Assembly (NCBI GenBank): GCA_009801015.1
Contig: VHZZ01002607.1
Span: forward strand, 70,378-100,367
DNA: 29,990 bases
Reading direction: 5' to 3'
DNA from: Silene noctiflora
Lineage: Eukaryota > Streptophyta > Magnoliopsida > Caryophyllales > Caryophyllaceae
Part shown: in pieces, positions 21,286-29,990 of the stretch
How the letters are laid out: every line of letters starts with the position of its first letter
Numbering within the stretch: position 1 is the stretch's first letter
The notes under the pieces: model-generated
The model's database searches: none
Seen by the model: only the letters and a program-made list of their open reading frames with translations
Told to the model about the DNA's origin: nothing
Translations under genes and position numbers: made by a program

Positions 21286-21320
21286 CCCTCTTCTTCTCTT
21301 TTCTCTTCTCTTCTTCTCCC
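21286..21320. repeat. perfect homopyrimidine mirror repeat
   Basis: CCCTCTTCTTCTCTT (21286-21300) and its exact mirror image TTCTCTTCTTCTCCC (21306-21320) are separated by five pyrimidines. It sits in a wider CT-rich stretch (21240-21420). Such mirror repeats can form intramolecular triplex (H-DNA). Confidence 0.85.
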
Positions 21321-21573
21321 TGTTTTTTTGTACCAACTCTTTCTCCTCTTGTTTTATTCTTACATCCCCTTATACCATAACCATTCTTTTTTGCTTCTTC
21401 TATGTCTATACAATAATGTCTTAAAAGGGTACGGAATCGGTAAGTCTACTGAGAGAACGTTAAGTGAAAACGAGTTTTATTACCCTAGAGGTTCTACTCT
21501 ACTCAAATCCAAACTATATTAGATGGTATACACAAAGGAACATAGTATGAAATGACTAATTCTATTCGTATGA

Positions 21574-21772
21574 CAGTTTTTCTAACGTGTGTCTTAAGCT
21601 CTAAAGCACATATTAAAAGGCTTAAAATGAAAAGATTTGTACGTAAAATATCCTCACTGATTATAGTAAATTCAAGTTTATTTATACTTGCATTTCTGAT
21701 GAGAATATCTTAAAAATCTTCCATTTTAAACCTATTAATATGTGTTCTAAGGGAACATGTTAGAAAAACCGT
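21574..21772. mobile_element. about 200-bp fold-back MITE
   Basis: The left arm CAGTTTTTCTAACGTGTG and the reverse complement of the right arm CGGTTTTTCTAACATGTT continue as inverted repeats through AGCACATATTAAAAGG/GAACACATATTAATAGG and the following 30 bases. A related truncated copy is at 19476. Target duplication not clear; superfamily not assigned. Confidence 0.65.
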
Positions 21773-22410
21773 TCATAAATGAGATTTTTGTGAATTATCA
21801 ATTGTTCAGTTATCAATTTAGCGAATTATCAATTGTTCTCTGTTAAGACGTATTAAGATTTCGGAAACACCTTATTTGGGTGGATAAGATTTTACTTTTA
21901 TTCCATATATTTTATTGAACTAATTTCAAGCTTAAATAAATATGTCTGGTTTACAAGATTTTTTTTTTTTTTTTTTCGAGTTTTACGAAGCGCGTATTCA
22001 GTCGCATTACAATAAAAATGAAGGGGAATTCAAACCTGAAACCCTATTATTCACAATAATTCCGCCTCCAATACTTAGATTAAGACATCATCGAAACAAA
22101 ATGTGTTTATAAGTCATGGAGAAAAAGCTACAGTTTGACCTTACAATAAAAAGACAAAAATGACCTCTCATGGATTAAGCTGGCAAGTGAACAGGGAGAA
22201 CAGAAAGAGGGATTTTGACTTTGACCACTTTTACAATAAAATGAGATGAATGCGATTGGTGCTATTGTATTGGACGGCCCAATTCACTGCTACAAAAAAA
22301 TAAAAAAAAATAAAAAAAAATTCCCACCATGTAATTTGGATGCTCTTTTATGCTATGCTCTGGCTGTTAAGAACATGGATTTTTGGGACCTTGTAAATAC
22401 ACCTGATAAA
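21773..22410. other. intergenic region, nothing recognised
   Basis: Contains long T and A runs (21960-21976, 22291-22320). No credible gene. Confidence 0.5.
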
Positions 22411-22635
22411 TGGGTCAATCGGTTCGGTTTTGGATCCGGTTAATTCAGTTCAGTTTAAATTGGGTTGACCGTAATTTCGATTTTAGTTTGAATTCGATCG
22501 GATTTATTTCGGTTAGCCACTTTAATCGGTTTGTACTATTTCGAGTCGGGTGTGGTTCAGATCGGGTCAATATCAGTTCAATTGAGTTTCGGATCATAAT
22601 TTTCTCGAGTTAAAAGTAAAATAATAAGCTTAAAT

Positions 22636-22816
22636 TATTTTTTAGTCTTGTCCAGAAGTATTCCTAACCGACGACTGAGGCAATCTCTTCCGGGTAGAAG
22701 ACAATGGGTAGACCCCTCCTAATTTTTTTTTTTTTTTCAAAGGAGTTAGGAATCGAACCCTTAACCACTTATTTAAAAGATGAGAGCCCTTACCACTCAC
22801 ACCAACCAACGTTTAT
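22636..22816 (-). mobile_element. tRNA-derived SINE, 181 bp
   Basis: On the minus strand the 5' part carries an A-box-like GTGTGAGTGGTAAGG (22803-22789) and a perfect B box GGTTCGATTCC (22759-22749), the Pol III promoter of tRNA-derived SINEs. A body of about 100 bases follows, ending in an A-rich tail (GACTAAAAAATA). It is flanked by direct repeats AATAATAAGCTTAAAT (22620-22635) and AATAATAAGGTTAAAT (22817-22832), differing at one of 16 bases, as expected from LINE-assisted insertion. Confidence 0.85.
22749..22759 (-). promoter_or_regulatory. Pol III B box of the SINE
   Basis: GGTTCGATTCC matches the B-box consensus GGTTCGANTCC exactly, about 30 bases downstream of the A-box-like motif. Confidence 0.7.
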
Positions 22817-23155
22817 AATAATAAGGTTAAATGTGCCTTATACTTTTCCATTTGAATATAATATTTTATAATATCATTAATTAATAGTTTATTAATGTAA
22901 AAACACCTAAAAGATGAGAGTTTTTATGATAAAATAAACAACAATGATTCGGGTATATCGGTTAAGCTCTTTTCGATTCGAATGTATTGAAATTCAGGTA
23001 TCATTAGATTATTATTGAATTCGGTTAAGTTTCGTACGATTCAGATTGAGTCGGGTTACAGATACTGTGAAAGTTACTTATATCGGGTCTTCAATCGGTT
23101 ATCAATCCAAATATTTTTGATCGATTTTTTGGGTTTGGGTTTATTTTACAAGGTC

Positions 23156-23457
23156 TATTTGTAAATCATTTTTTTCTTGTTTTTCTTATAGAGAGAGTAC
23201 CAAACAAAATCGGTTCATTACTAAACCATTTCATTTTTCACCTTAATAAAAAATGGCGTTCGATTTAGTTTAGTATATGATAATGTATTTTAAAACACTT
23301 TTTTAAATTTAAAGGGGAAAAAGGATCATCATATACTATGCTTTTTTTTTACTACGAGTTTAAGAAATAATTTAGTATTCCTCTTTCCACATACAGTACA
23401 TTATACTCTTCGTATATCTTAACTCATCATCTGAAATGTGCAGTGAAGTAATTGGCA
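23156..23457. other. intergenic region, nothing recognised
   Basis: AT-rich; no gene or element ends. Confidence 0.45.
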
Positions 23458-24162
23458 CTAGTTTAGATTGCGCGCAATAAATGCGTGGTTTTTATAGGGT
23501 TTTCATTTTTGTATTACTTAATCATAAATTAACACCTTATTAACTTTTCATATTTCAGGTAATTATATTTTGATATGAGAAAAAAAAATGAACTGCAAAA
23601 TTATTTAAGAAAACCGAGTAAAATTATACTGTAAAATAATAGTGATAGCTCATTAATTGTTCATTTTCTCGTTATTTTATTTTGCTTCGAGAAAAAAAAA
23701 ATTAAAACTAAAAATTAATCCAAGAGAATTGAGTAATGTGTTGAAATGAGTTTTTAAAAAGTACTGTATTTTTTATACCACAAAGCTAACGATTCTAATT
23801 TTATAAATCCTCTCAATTTCTTTTTGTGATGAAAGTAATCAAAACGATTTATAATTTTGTTTAAGATAGTATGAGTCAAGCCATTCTTAAATAATAACGT
23901 CAATAAAAGATTTAATATTTTCTATTTTTATATTATTTATTTATATTTTTATTAAAATATTATAGTTTAATGTTTAGTGAAAATATATAATTGAATGAAA
24001 ATATTAATTTTAATGAAAAAAATTGTATAGTGAAATATATTATAATTATTAATTTCCTTATTTAATAAAAACAATTAAATTATCATAGTTTCCTTATTTA
24101 AAAAAGCGCTTTTTGAAGAAAAAACTTGTAAATTCATCACCTATTTTTTTAATATATAAGGA
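23458..24162 (-). mobile_element. non-autonomous Helitron, family A copy 2
   Basis: Collinear with the copy at 25720-26417 over its whole length and with 4610-5171 in blocks. The 3' end (plus-strand CTAGTTTAGA after host A 23457, then a GCGCGCA/TGCGTGG hairpin) is kept. The 5' terminus has decayed: AATATATAAGGA stands where the other copies read TATAGGGGA. No coding capacity. Confidence 0.75.
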
Positions 24163-24342
24163 AAAAATCATATCAAAAAGAAGATTTTTGTGTTTGGGGA
24201 AAAAATGGACAAAGAAATAACAAGTGAAAAGAAGATTAATTCTGATATGTGGAATCCAATTAATTCCATAAACGCAAATTTTCATTTGAGATTTATCACA
24301 GGGTTGTACCCCAGAAAATATGAACATTTTATGAATAAGATA

Positions 24343-24522
24343 CTCTCTTGATTTCGGTTATCTGTTTACCCTATTTTGTGATGGTTTGAAGGGTAATTTT
24401 ATCCTCCACGTAACTTATTGTTCATTTGTTACGCAATAACAATACCCACAAATGGTTCTCTTCTCTTTCCCTGATCTTTGTGCCAAAAATCTAAACTAAA
24501 CAAATAACGGACACGAAGGGAG
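24343..24522. mobile_element. 180-bp Stowaway-like MITE
   Basis: The left end CTCTCTTGATTTCGGTTATC and the reverse complement of the right end CTCCCTTCGTGTCCGTTATT align with few mismatches and both continue into TGTTTA. TA flanks both ends (24341-24342, 24523-24524). Confidence 0.7.
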
Positions 24523-24599
24523 TAATTATTATCTGATAATTAAGATTTTGTAAACGGTAACTTTTTATTATAAAATGATCACAATTTTCTCGTCATAAC

Positions 24600-24860
24600 T
24601 TGTGACTGACACAAGAGAGACCAACTTAGACCCGACAAACGAGTCAACCAAATCGGGTCGGTTTCGGGTAGATTTCGGACATGTGAACTTCGGGTTCGAG
24701 TAATTTTCGGATCAATTATTATCACGTTATTTTCTGGAAATAATCAATTTATGAAAATTCGAATCAGCTTATATTAAGTCAGGTCAAAGTTTGGATATCA
24801 GATCAAATTCAAATCAAATCATTCATTAATTTTGCCAGGTCTAGACCAGCTCATCCATCA
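24600..24860. repeat. degenerate TCGGGTT-rich repeat (possible hAT remnant)
   Basis: ACCCGACAAACGAGTC, ATCGGGTCGGTTTCGGGT and TTCGGGTTCGAGTAATTTTC show the TCGGGTT-type subterminal style. Ends and target duplication were not found. Confidence 0.35.
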
Positions 24861-25003
24861 ATCAACACTTCTAAGTTCTAATCGTGAAATAATGGGCTCC
24901 AGTTGAATTCAGAAGGGCCCAGCAGCCCAACCATTAGATTCTTTATGCAACTGTTGGACGGGCCCAAGATAAGAATAGTTACTTTTCTATTTTGCCGACC
25001 CAT

Positions 25004-25293
25004 CACTAGAGGCTAGAGGGATGATACAGTAGGCATTTCGGGCCGGGCCAATGCGGGCGGCACGGACATGGCACGGCATGTTGAAGAAAACGAGGTGGTC
25101 CGGATCCGACAAGACCAGATAAGAGGCAGACAGCGATGCCAAAATTCCAAAAAAACTGTGCCTAGGCATGTCTCGACACGAGGCATGATGGGCCAGCCCA
25201 CGATAATTTTAGGGGTAAATAATTAAAAAAACATTAAAAATACCGTAACATGACGGACGGCATGAGCCCGTCCCAACTTTGCCTTCTCTAGTG
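25004..25293. mobile_element. GC-rich TIR element remnant
   Basis: CACTAGAGG at the left and CTCTAGTG at the right are inverted. The interior holds GGGCCGGGCC, GGCACGGACATGGCACGGC and related runs like those in the 15321 element. No target duplication is visible, so limits are tentative. Confidence 0.4.
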
Positions 25294-25719
25294 TAACGTA
25301 GTATTGTGAATGTATCAGAATATTTGTACAACATACGGAGTATTATTTGGGTTTATAAATTGAAATGTCGAACCCGTATGATGAAAAATATATCAACATG
25401 GATCATGGTGTCTTTTCAAGCATATTCAACTATTTGTATGCAAATATTAGCTAGCTTAGTTAATAAAATTACTAGTGCAAATTTTGTGCTAATATACGGT
25501 ATTTTAGATTGTGATACATATAGATTTTATTACAATGCCATTACTTCACGTTTATATTACGCCTGTAATAGATATAGTGATATAACAATAATATTTTTTT
25601 TTAAATAAAGTTAATAATATAATTTCAATAAAACCGACAATCTTATTAGGAGTAAAATTGTTGAACTTTCTCTTTTCAAGCTCTTAATACCAAACATTAC
25701 TAATAGTAAAACTAGTTAA
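25294..25719. other. intergenic region, nothing recognised
   Basis: AT-rich. A 100-codon open frame (25306-25608) has no recognisable domain and an AT-driven composition. Confidence 0.45.
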
Positions 25720-26417
25720 CTAGTTTAGATCCCGCGCAAAAAAATGTGCAGTTTTTATAGAGTTTTTATTTTTGTACTACTTAATCAGAATTAATACCTT
25801 ATTATTTTTCCATATATCACGTAATTATATTTTGATATGAGAAAAAAAATTGAACTGCAAAATTATTCAAGAAAACCAAGTAACATTGGACTGTAAAATA
25901 ATAGTGGTAACTCATTAATTGTTCATTTTCTCGTTATTGTATTTTTTTCGAGGAAAAAAATTAAAACTAAAAATTAATCAAACAGAATTAAGTAATGTGC
26001 TGAAATGAGTTTTTAAAAAAGTATTTTTTATATCACAAAGCTAACGATTCCAATTTTAAAAATTCTCTTAATTTTTTTTTTTTTTCATGAAAGTAATCAA
26101 AACGATTTATAGTTTTGTTTATACATAGTATGAGTTAAGTCATTCTTAAATAATAGCATCAATAAAAGATTTAATAGTTTCTAGTTTTATATTACTTATT
26201 TATATTTTAATTAAAACATTATAATTTGATGTTTAGTGAAAATATATAATTTAATGAAAATATTAATTTTAATAAAAAAATTGTATAATGATATGTTATA
26301 ATTATTAATTTTATTATTTAGTAAAAACAATTACATTATCATAGTTTCCTTATTTAAAAAGATGCTTTTTTGAGGGGAAAACTTGTGAATTCTCCTATTC
26401 TTTTAGTATATAGGGGA
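25720..26417 (-). mobile_element. non-autonomous Helitron, family A copy 3
   Basis: On the minus strand it begins TCCCCTATATACTAAAAGAA and ends in a decayed hairpin (GCGCA/TGTGC) followed by CTAG. It is inserted between host A (25719) and T (26418). Both termini are intact, and the body is collinear with 23458-24162. No Rep/helicase. Confidence 0.8.
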
Positions 26418-26799
26418 TTTTATGATTAAATTTCAAATAAAGTTATACCTATGTGTAATAATTGTTAACCTCTCTAATATTTCTATCTAAAAACCCCGCG
26501 GGATCTATACTAGTTGAATTTATAAACCATATAAAACTCATCGGTTCTAAGTCTGTATGCAAACACTGGAACTCAATTATATCAACTCCTGAATTCGCAA
26601 AAGGTCTTATTGGCCTCCGATGTAGATCCTCCGATTGAGGCAACCGGCAAAGATACTCTTTTGGACGGGTACTGTTGCTCTAATGGATTCTTATGGGCGT
26701 GTCAACCGAAGCTCAACACTATACATCTGGAGGCTTAAAGGAGGAGACCAAAGCCAAAGGTAGAATATTAGGAGAACAATGCATGAACTTGCTCCATAC
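26418..26799. other. truncated edge of the gypsy element and unassigned sequence
   Basis: Beyond the zinc knuckle the retroelement reading frames break up. A 64-codon minus-strand frame at 26449-26643 is not recognised. No protease or polymerase sequence is visible, so the gypsy element is cut off within or just after gag. Confidence 0.45.
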
Positions 26800-27849
26800 C
26801 ACTCATACACTCCGTTGCATTGTGTCCATCAACACCACACCGTTCACAAGGGGTCTCCTGTTGGATCATAGCATGGACCGTTGCTGATTTCCCAAAGATT
26901 AGGAGGTCTTTAACTAAGCAATTTGAGCAGTGAGTGCTTCCAACTGAGCTGCAACAGCTCCTTCCGACCTATTACCTCTCGTACTTCCCCTAGGATTACC
27001 ATACTCAGCTGTATGTGTATATATTTCTTCAATCAGCTTCCAAGCAATATCATGGTTGGTGTTGTTCTGAAACCTCCCATTCGCGGAAGAATCTAAGAGG
27101 GCCCGATGATCGTCACACAACCCATTGTAGAAGTTGTTGCACAAGTACCATTTCTCGAAACCGTGGTGAGGAACAAACCGAATTAGTCATTTATATCGAA
27201 CCCAAGCTTCATTCAAATTCTCCGTTGGGCTTTGCTTGAAACTGGTGATTTGGTTTCGTAATGCGTTAGTTTTCTGAGGTGGAAAGTACCTCTTATAGAA
27301 CGCAAGGGCCAATGAATTCCAATCTGTAATACCTTGGGTTTCCATATCGACATCACGAAGCCATTCAGCTGCAACATCCCGTAGAGAAAATGGGAAAAGG
27401 ACCTGTTTTACCTGATCCTGAGTCACACCCGTGGTAAGAGGAATGGAACAGCAATAGGTAACAAACTTCTCCATGTGCTTGGCAGGGTCCTCAGTAGCTC
27501 CACCACCAAACATATTCCGTTCCACCAAGTTGATGTAGGAAGGACGAATGTCGAAAGTACTATTGTCAGTGGTGGGAAGTTTGAACCCCTTAGGAATAGA
27601 GTCAAGGGTAGGTTTGGAATGGCTAGCAAGGGTTTGTGGAGGGTTTCCAGCCATGATTTCAGCAGTAACCGAGATGAAAGTGTCCTCTTCGTAAGACTGG
27701 GTCTCGGTAATATAATCAACGTAAACCGAGTCAAGCGTACTCAAGTCTTCTGCTTGACGGATTTCCTTAAAGAAATTTCGCCTAGCCCGCAAAGTCTTTT
27801 TTGGTTCAGGGTCGTATGGAACGAGCTCGGACCTGTGAGACCTGGGCAT
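26800..27849 (-). pseudogene. Ty3/gypsy retrotransposon gag, broken
   Basis: On the minus strand an open frame from ATG 27849 encodes a plant retrotransposon gag core. It includes the conserved WLRDVDMETQGITDWNSLAL and FPPQKTNALRNQITSFKQ region found in Athila/Tat-like gag proteins. An in-frame TGA at 27189-27187 interrupts it, and the same frame continues beyond. A second stop, TAG at 26916-26914, follows. Then a shift of frame precedes a CX2CX4HX4C zinc knuckle (26848-26807: CERCGVDGHNATEC). The start is supported by the leader between it and the primer-binding site. Gag would form the particle and bind RNA; this copy cannot make a full protein. Pol is absent. Confidence 0.85.
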
Positions 27850-27947
27850 AAACAAANACTAAAGGAAAGGATAAGAACAGTCTCAAGGAACTAAAGTCCC
27901 CTGAGACAAAAGACAAACAAAAAGCAAACAAATAGAAAAACACTGTC

Positions 27948-27965
27948 TCCCCAGCAACGACGCCA
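27948..27965 (-). other. retrotransposon primer-binding site (tRNA-Asp type)
   Basis: TGGCGTCGTTGCTGGGGA on the minus strand differs at two positions from the complement of the plant tRNA-Asp 3' end. It starts five bases after the LTR end and precedes gag, as expected for minus-strand DNA priming. Confidence 0.8.
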
Positions 27966-27970
27966 AAATT

Positions 27971-29294
27971 TGATAGGCTAATTGCACACCTAATCAAAAA
28001 TAAACCAACTGGTCTAAACTAATGCAGCAAAGGAAGTCGGGATCGTATCCACATGGAGACAATTGTGTTCTATTTGCTAATCTAAGGCTGTCTAAGTAAC
28101 AAAATTGGGGGGGTTTGTTTTGTTTGTTTAACTAATCTAAAGACAGTGAAATAAAAGCAAACAATTAAGGAACATGTTTAAAAACGATATAGGAGAAACA
28201 ACTAGGATTATCAGTTCACCACGGTCAATAACATTCAAAGGCATAGNTCAAAGATCGGTATAAAATACAGTCAGAAGGGTAATGAACAGTTCCTTTCGGT
28301 CTACCATTCCCCTAGAAATCTAATATAGCTTTCGCCCTAATTAGGTATTTTTATTGTTCGGAACTAGTTCTCACCCAATACCACTCTTTCGATCTAGGTC
28401 AAGGCTTAGCAGAACAATCAACTGATCACATGCATTTAATCAATTAATTACAGTAGAAAGGTGCAATTAACAATTCTTACACGATAAATATTCCAGATCT
28501 AAAAACCAAGCAACATTCAATTACTAGACCGTGACTCCCCTAACCTTAGCATAGAGGAACTTAGCTACACATATTGAAACTAACAAAATAAATTATAAAT
28601 ATGACAATTGAAATGAACATGAATAAAATAGTGAAAATAATAAGTATTCGAATGCACAAAGAATTAAATAAAACAAACAATGATGAAAACAAAGTGGAGA
28701 AAACAAAAAGAGAAATAAATAGTAATTAAAATACCGAGTGGAAAAGGAATGATTGCAAGTTTCTAGATCCGAAAGCAAAAAGAACAAAACAACGTTAAGT
28801 GTTTTCTTGTCAAAAATCAGGATGATTATCACTGTTCCTAACCGTCTCTTAAGTAGTAAGATGCGTCTTAACCTAAACATTCTAATGGGCCGAGTTAAAC
28901 AGGTTTATAACTTGCCTAAATACAGAAACAGTCGATCGACTAAAGCATGGAGTCGATCGACTAAATCAGAAGTCAAAATAGTTGATCGACTAAAACATAT
29001 TGTCGATCGACTAAAACCCCAACACAGCAGCTCCAGTCTTCACTTCAGCCGTGTCTACACTCATCCATACGCATCCCAAGGTGACAGATCCAAAGCTCGA
29101 CTCTACTAGCTTACGAAATTCAGCTCTGAGGATAGGTTTAGACTTGATTATACGCATTTGGGTCCAATCCTGCGTTAATTACAAAATAACCCAAAGTAGT
29201 CTATTCGAAGGAAAATAGTAGTTTATCGCTACTAAATATGCATAGAAATGCGTGCCAAAAGAGCATAAAAAGTATATGTAAAATGCACGCATCA
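27971..29294 (-). repeat. complete LTR of a Ty3/gypsy element, 1324 bp
   Basis: On the minus strand it begins TGATGCGTGCATTTTACATA and ends GTGCAATTAGCCTATCA, the TG...CA ends of plant LTRs. The PBS lies directly downstream and a polypurine-type tract directly upstream (minus strand GGTTTGAGGAGGTT, 29308-29295). It contains one ambiguous base (28247) and four palindromic repeats (28931-29015). Open frames in it are spurious. Confidence 0.75.
28931..29015. repeat. four GTCGATCGACTAAA repeats in the LTR
   Basis: Copies start at 28931, 28952, 28981 (GTTGATCGACTAAA) and 29002; start-to-start spacing is 21, 29 and 21. Each holds the perfect 10-bp palindrome GTCGATCGAC (one copy with T for C). They lie about 280-365 bases from the start of the LTR, in the expected U3 part. 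Confidence 0.9.
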
Positions 29295-29308
29295 AACCTC
29301 CTCAAACC
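29295..29308 (-). other. polypurine-type tract before the LTR
   Basis: GGTTTGAGGAGGTT on the minus strand abuts the LTR start. It marks the 3' internal end of a retroelement that extends to the right of the LTR. Confidence 0.6.
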
Positions 29309-29990
29309 AAACTCTTGCTTGTCCCCAAGCAAGCTATAGACACAAGACTAAATGAAACTAATGGAACGGATTTCATTCTCAGAGCTAGCTACAAATTGCC
29401 ATGCCTAAACCATTTAATGCAACAACTCAACACTATAGTAATGGGTCAAATGCAAATGAGTTAAATCAATGTTTTTAAGTTGCTGAACTGTCGACCTTGC
29501 TAGACTCGTATATATCAGACTCTCATGAGTCGCTCATCACACATTTTGAAGAACATGGTAAGCATTTTGTAAGATAGAAGGAAATAAAGACGCCCACCTA
29601 ACTACGACCTATAAGAACATGCATGCAATCTAACACGAGACCGACCTATAATGACCGTACATATAAATTCCAACCAATCAGGGCCAAGACACATGCCGAT
29701 GACTTATATATAGTGTGAGGTGAGGTAATTGGGCAAAAAAGGGCAAAGTATATTTGGATATGTGGAGGTAAAGCCAAGCTAGTACAACCGTAACCAAATA
29801 ATAACGCATTCCGCTTAACATCCCAATCTTAGTAAATAAAAATAATGCCAATGCGGCATACGAGTCACGCACCATCAAGAACACGACTCCCCATAAAATA
29901 TAATGATAGACATGGGAGTAAACATCAATATCTCTTTTTTTTTTCCAAGTATGTTTTCTTTATTTTTCTTCTTCTTCTTCTTCTTTTTTT
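29309..29990 (-). mobile_element. 3' internal non-coding region of a second gypsy element
   Basis: Sequence to the right of the LTR belongs to the untranslated part between pol and the 3' LTR of a minus-strand element. Next to the polypurine tract is a perfect 8-bp hairpin (CTTGCTTG 29314-29321, CAAGCAAG 29326-29333). No coding sequence is visible before the window edge, which ends in T and TTC runs. Assignment rests on the adjacent polypurine tract and LTR. Confidence 0.5.

Larger units (their letters stand above)
22411..23155. repeat. degenerate CGGTT/TTCGGG-rich repeat, interrupted by a SINE
   Basis: 22411-22600 and 22950-23155 are dense in variants of TCGGTTCGG, TTCGATTCGA and GGGTC, the style of hAT subterminal sequence. 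The two parts are separated by the SINE and AT-rich sequence. Ends could not be placed, so this is a loose assignment. Confidence 0.4.

Noticed and set aside
25306..25608. 100-codon plus-strand frame
   Set aside because: No recognisable family; AT-driven composition in intergenic sequence between transposon remnants.
26449..26643. 64-codon minus-strand frame
   Set aside because: Not recognisable as retroelement or host protein, next to the truncated edge of the gypsy copy.
27475..27894. 139-codon plus-strand frame
   Set aside because: Antisense of the retrotransposon gag and interrupted by an ambiguous base.
28931..29015. Considered as a CRISPR-like array
   Set aside because: Only four short palindromic units with 7-15-base gaps, in a plant LTR; spacing and context do not fit.
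28593..29109. Frames inside the LTR
   Set aside because: They lie within a non-coding LTR and have no domain similarity.

Overview
This is plant nuclear DNA, clearly from a eudicot: AT-rich, intron-bearing, with an ASYMMETRIC LEAVES2-type LOB-domain gene, a SKU5-similar gene and dense plant transposon remnants. Transposon style hints at Caryophyllales, but that is weak inference. Four ambiguous bases (6271, 6369, 27857, 28247) suggest a draft or BAC-derived sequence.

Only three genes are well supported. (1) A four-exon SKU5-similar multicopper-oxidase-like gene on the minus strand (665-2929, 559 aa predicted), closest to the pollen-type (NTP303/SKS11-12-like) branch, with the usual copper ligands replaced. 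(2) A nuclear tRNA-Arg(ACG) gene on the minus strand (5567-5639). (3) An AS2/LBD6 orthologue on the plus strand (10701-11489, 262 aa), with a probable long spliced 5' leader and perhaps a spliced 3' UTR. No other intact protein gene is visible. The 18 kb to the right of AS2 is intergenic sequence and mobile-element debris.

Layout: 1-664 AT-rich; 665-2929 SKS gene; 3972-5398 hAT-like element with a Helitron nested inside it (4610-5171); 5567-5639 tRNA; 6154-6791 a second type of Helitron; 7199-7319 a small TIR element; about 7990-13600 the AS2 transcription unit with a local duplication carrying a Stowaway-like MITE, plus palindromes in the leader; 13877-13963 Stowaway-like MITE; 15321-15639 GC-rich hAT-like MITE; 15843-16617 and 17258-17548 two Tourist/Harbinger-like MITEs with TAA duplications; 18508-18636 a fold-back element; 19476-19600 and 21574-21772 a second fold-back family; 21286-21320 a perfect pyrimidine mirror repeat; 22636-22816 a tRNA-derived SINE with a 16-bp target duplication; 23458-24162 and 25720-26417 two more Helitrons of the first family; 24343-24522 Stowaway-like MITE; about 26800-29990 Ty3/gypsy sequences on the minus strand (broken gag, tRNA-Asp PBS, a complete 1.3-kb LTR and, beyond it, the 3' internal end of a second copy).

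The host genes do not form a functional cluster: the SKS gene points to pollen or cell-wall growth and AS2 to leaf polarity. The most notable structures are the PPT-LTR-PBS arrangement (tandem or recombinant retroelements), the four palindromic GTCGATCGAC repeats inside that LTR, the Helitron nested in the hAT-like element, and the layered repeats inside the AS2 leader. I found no convincing wholly new biological system.
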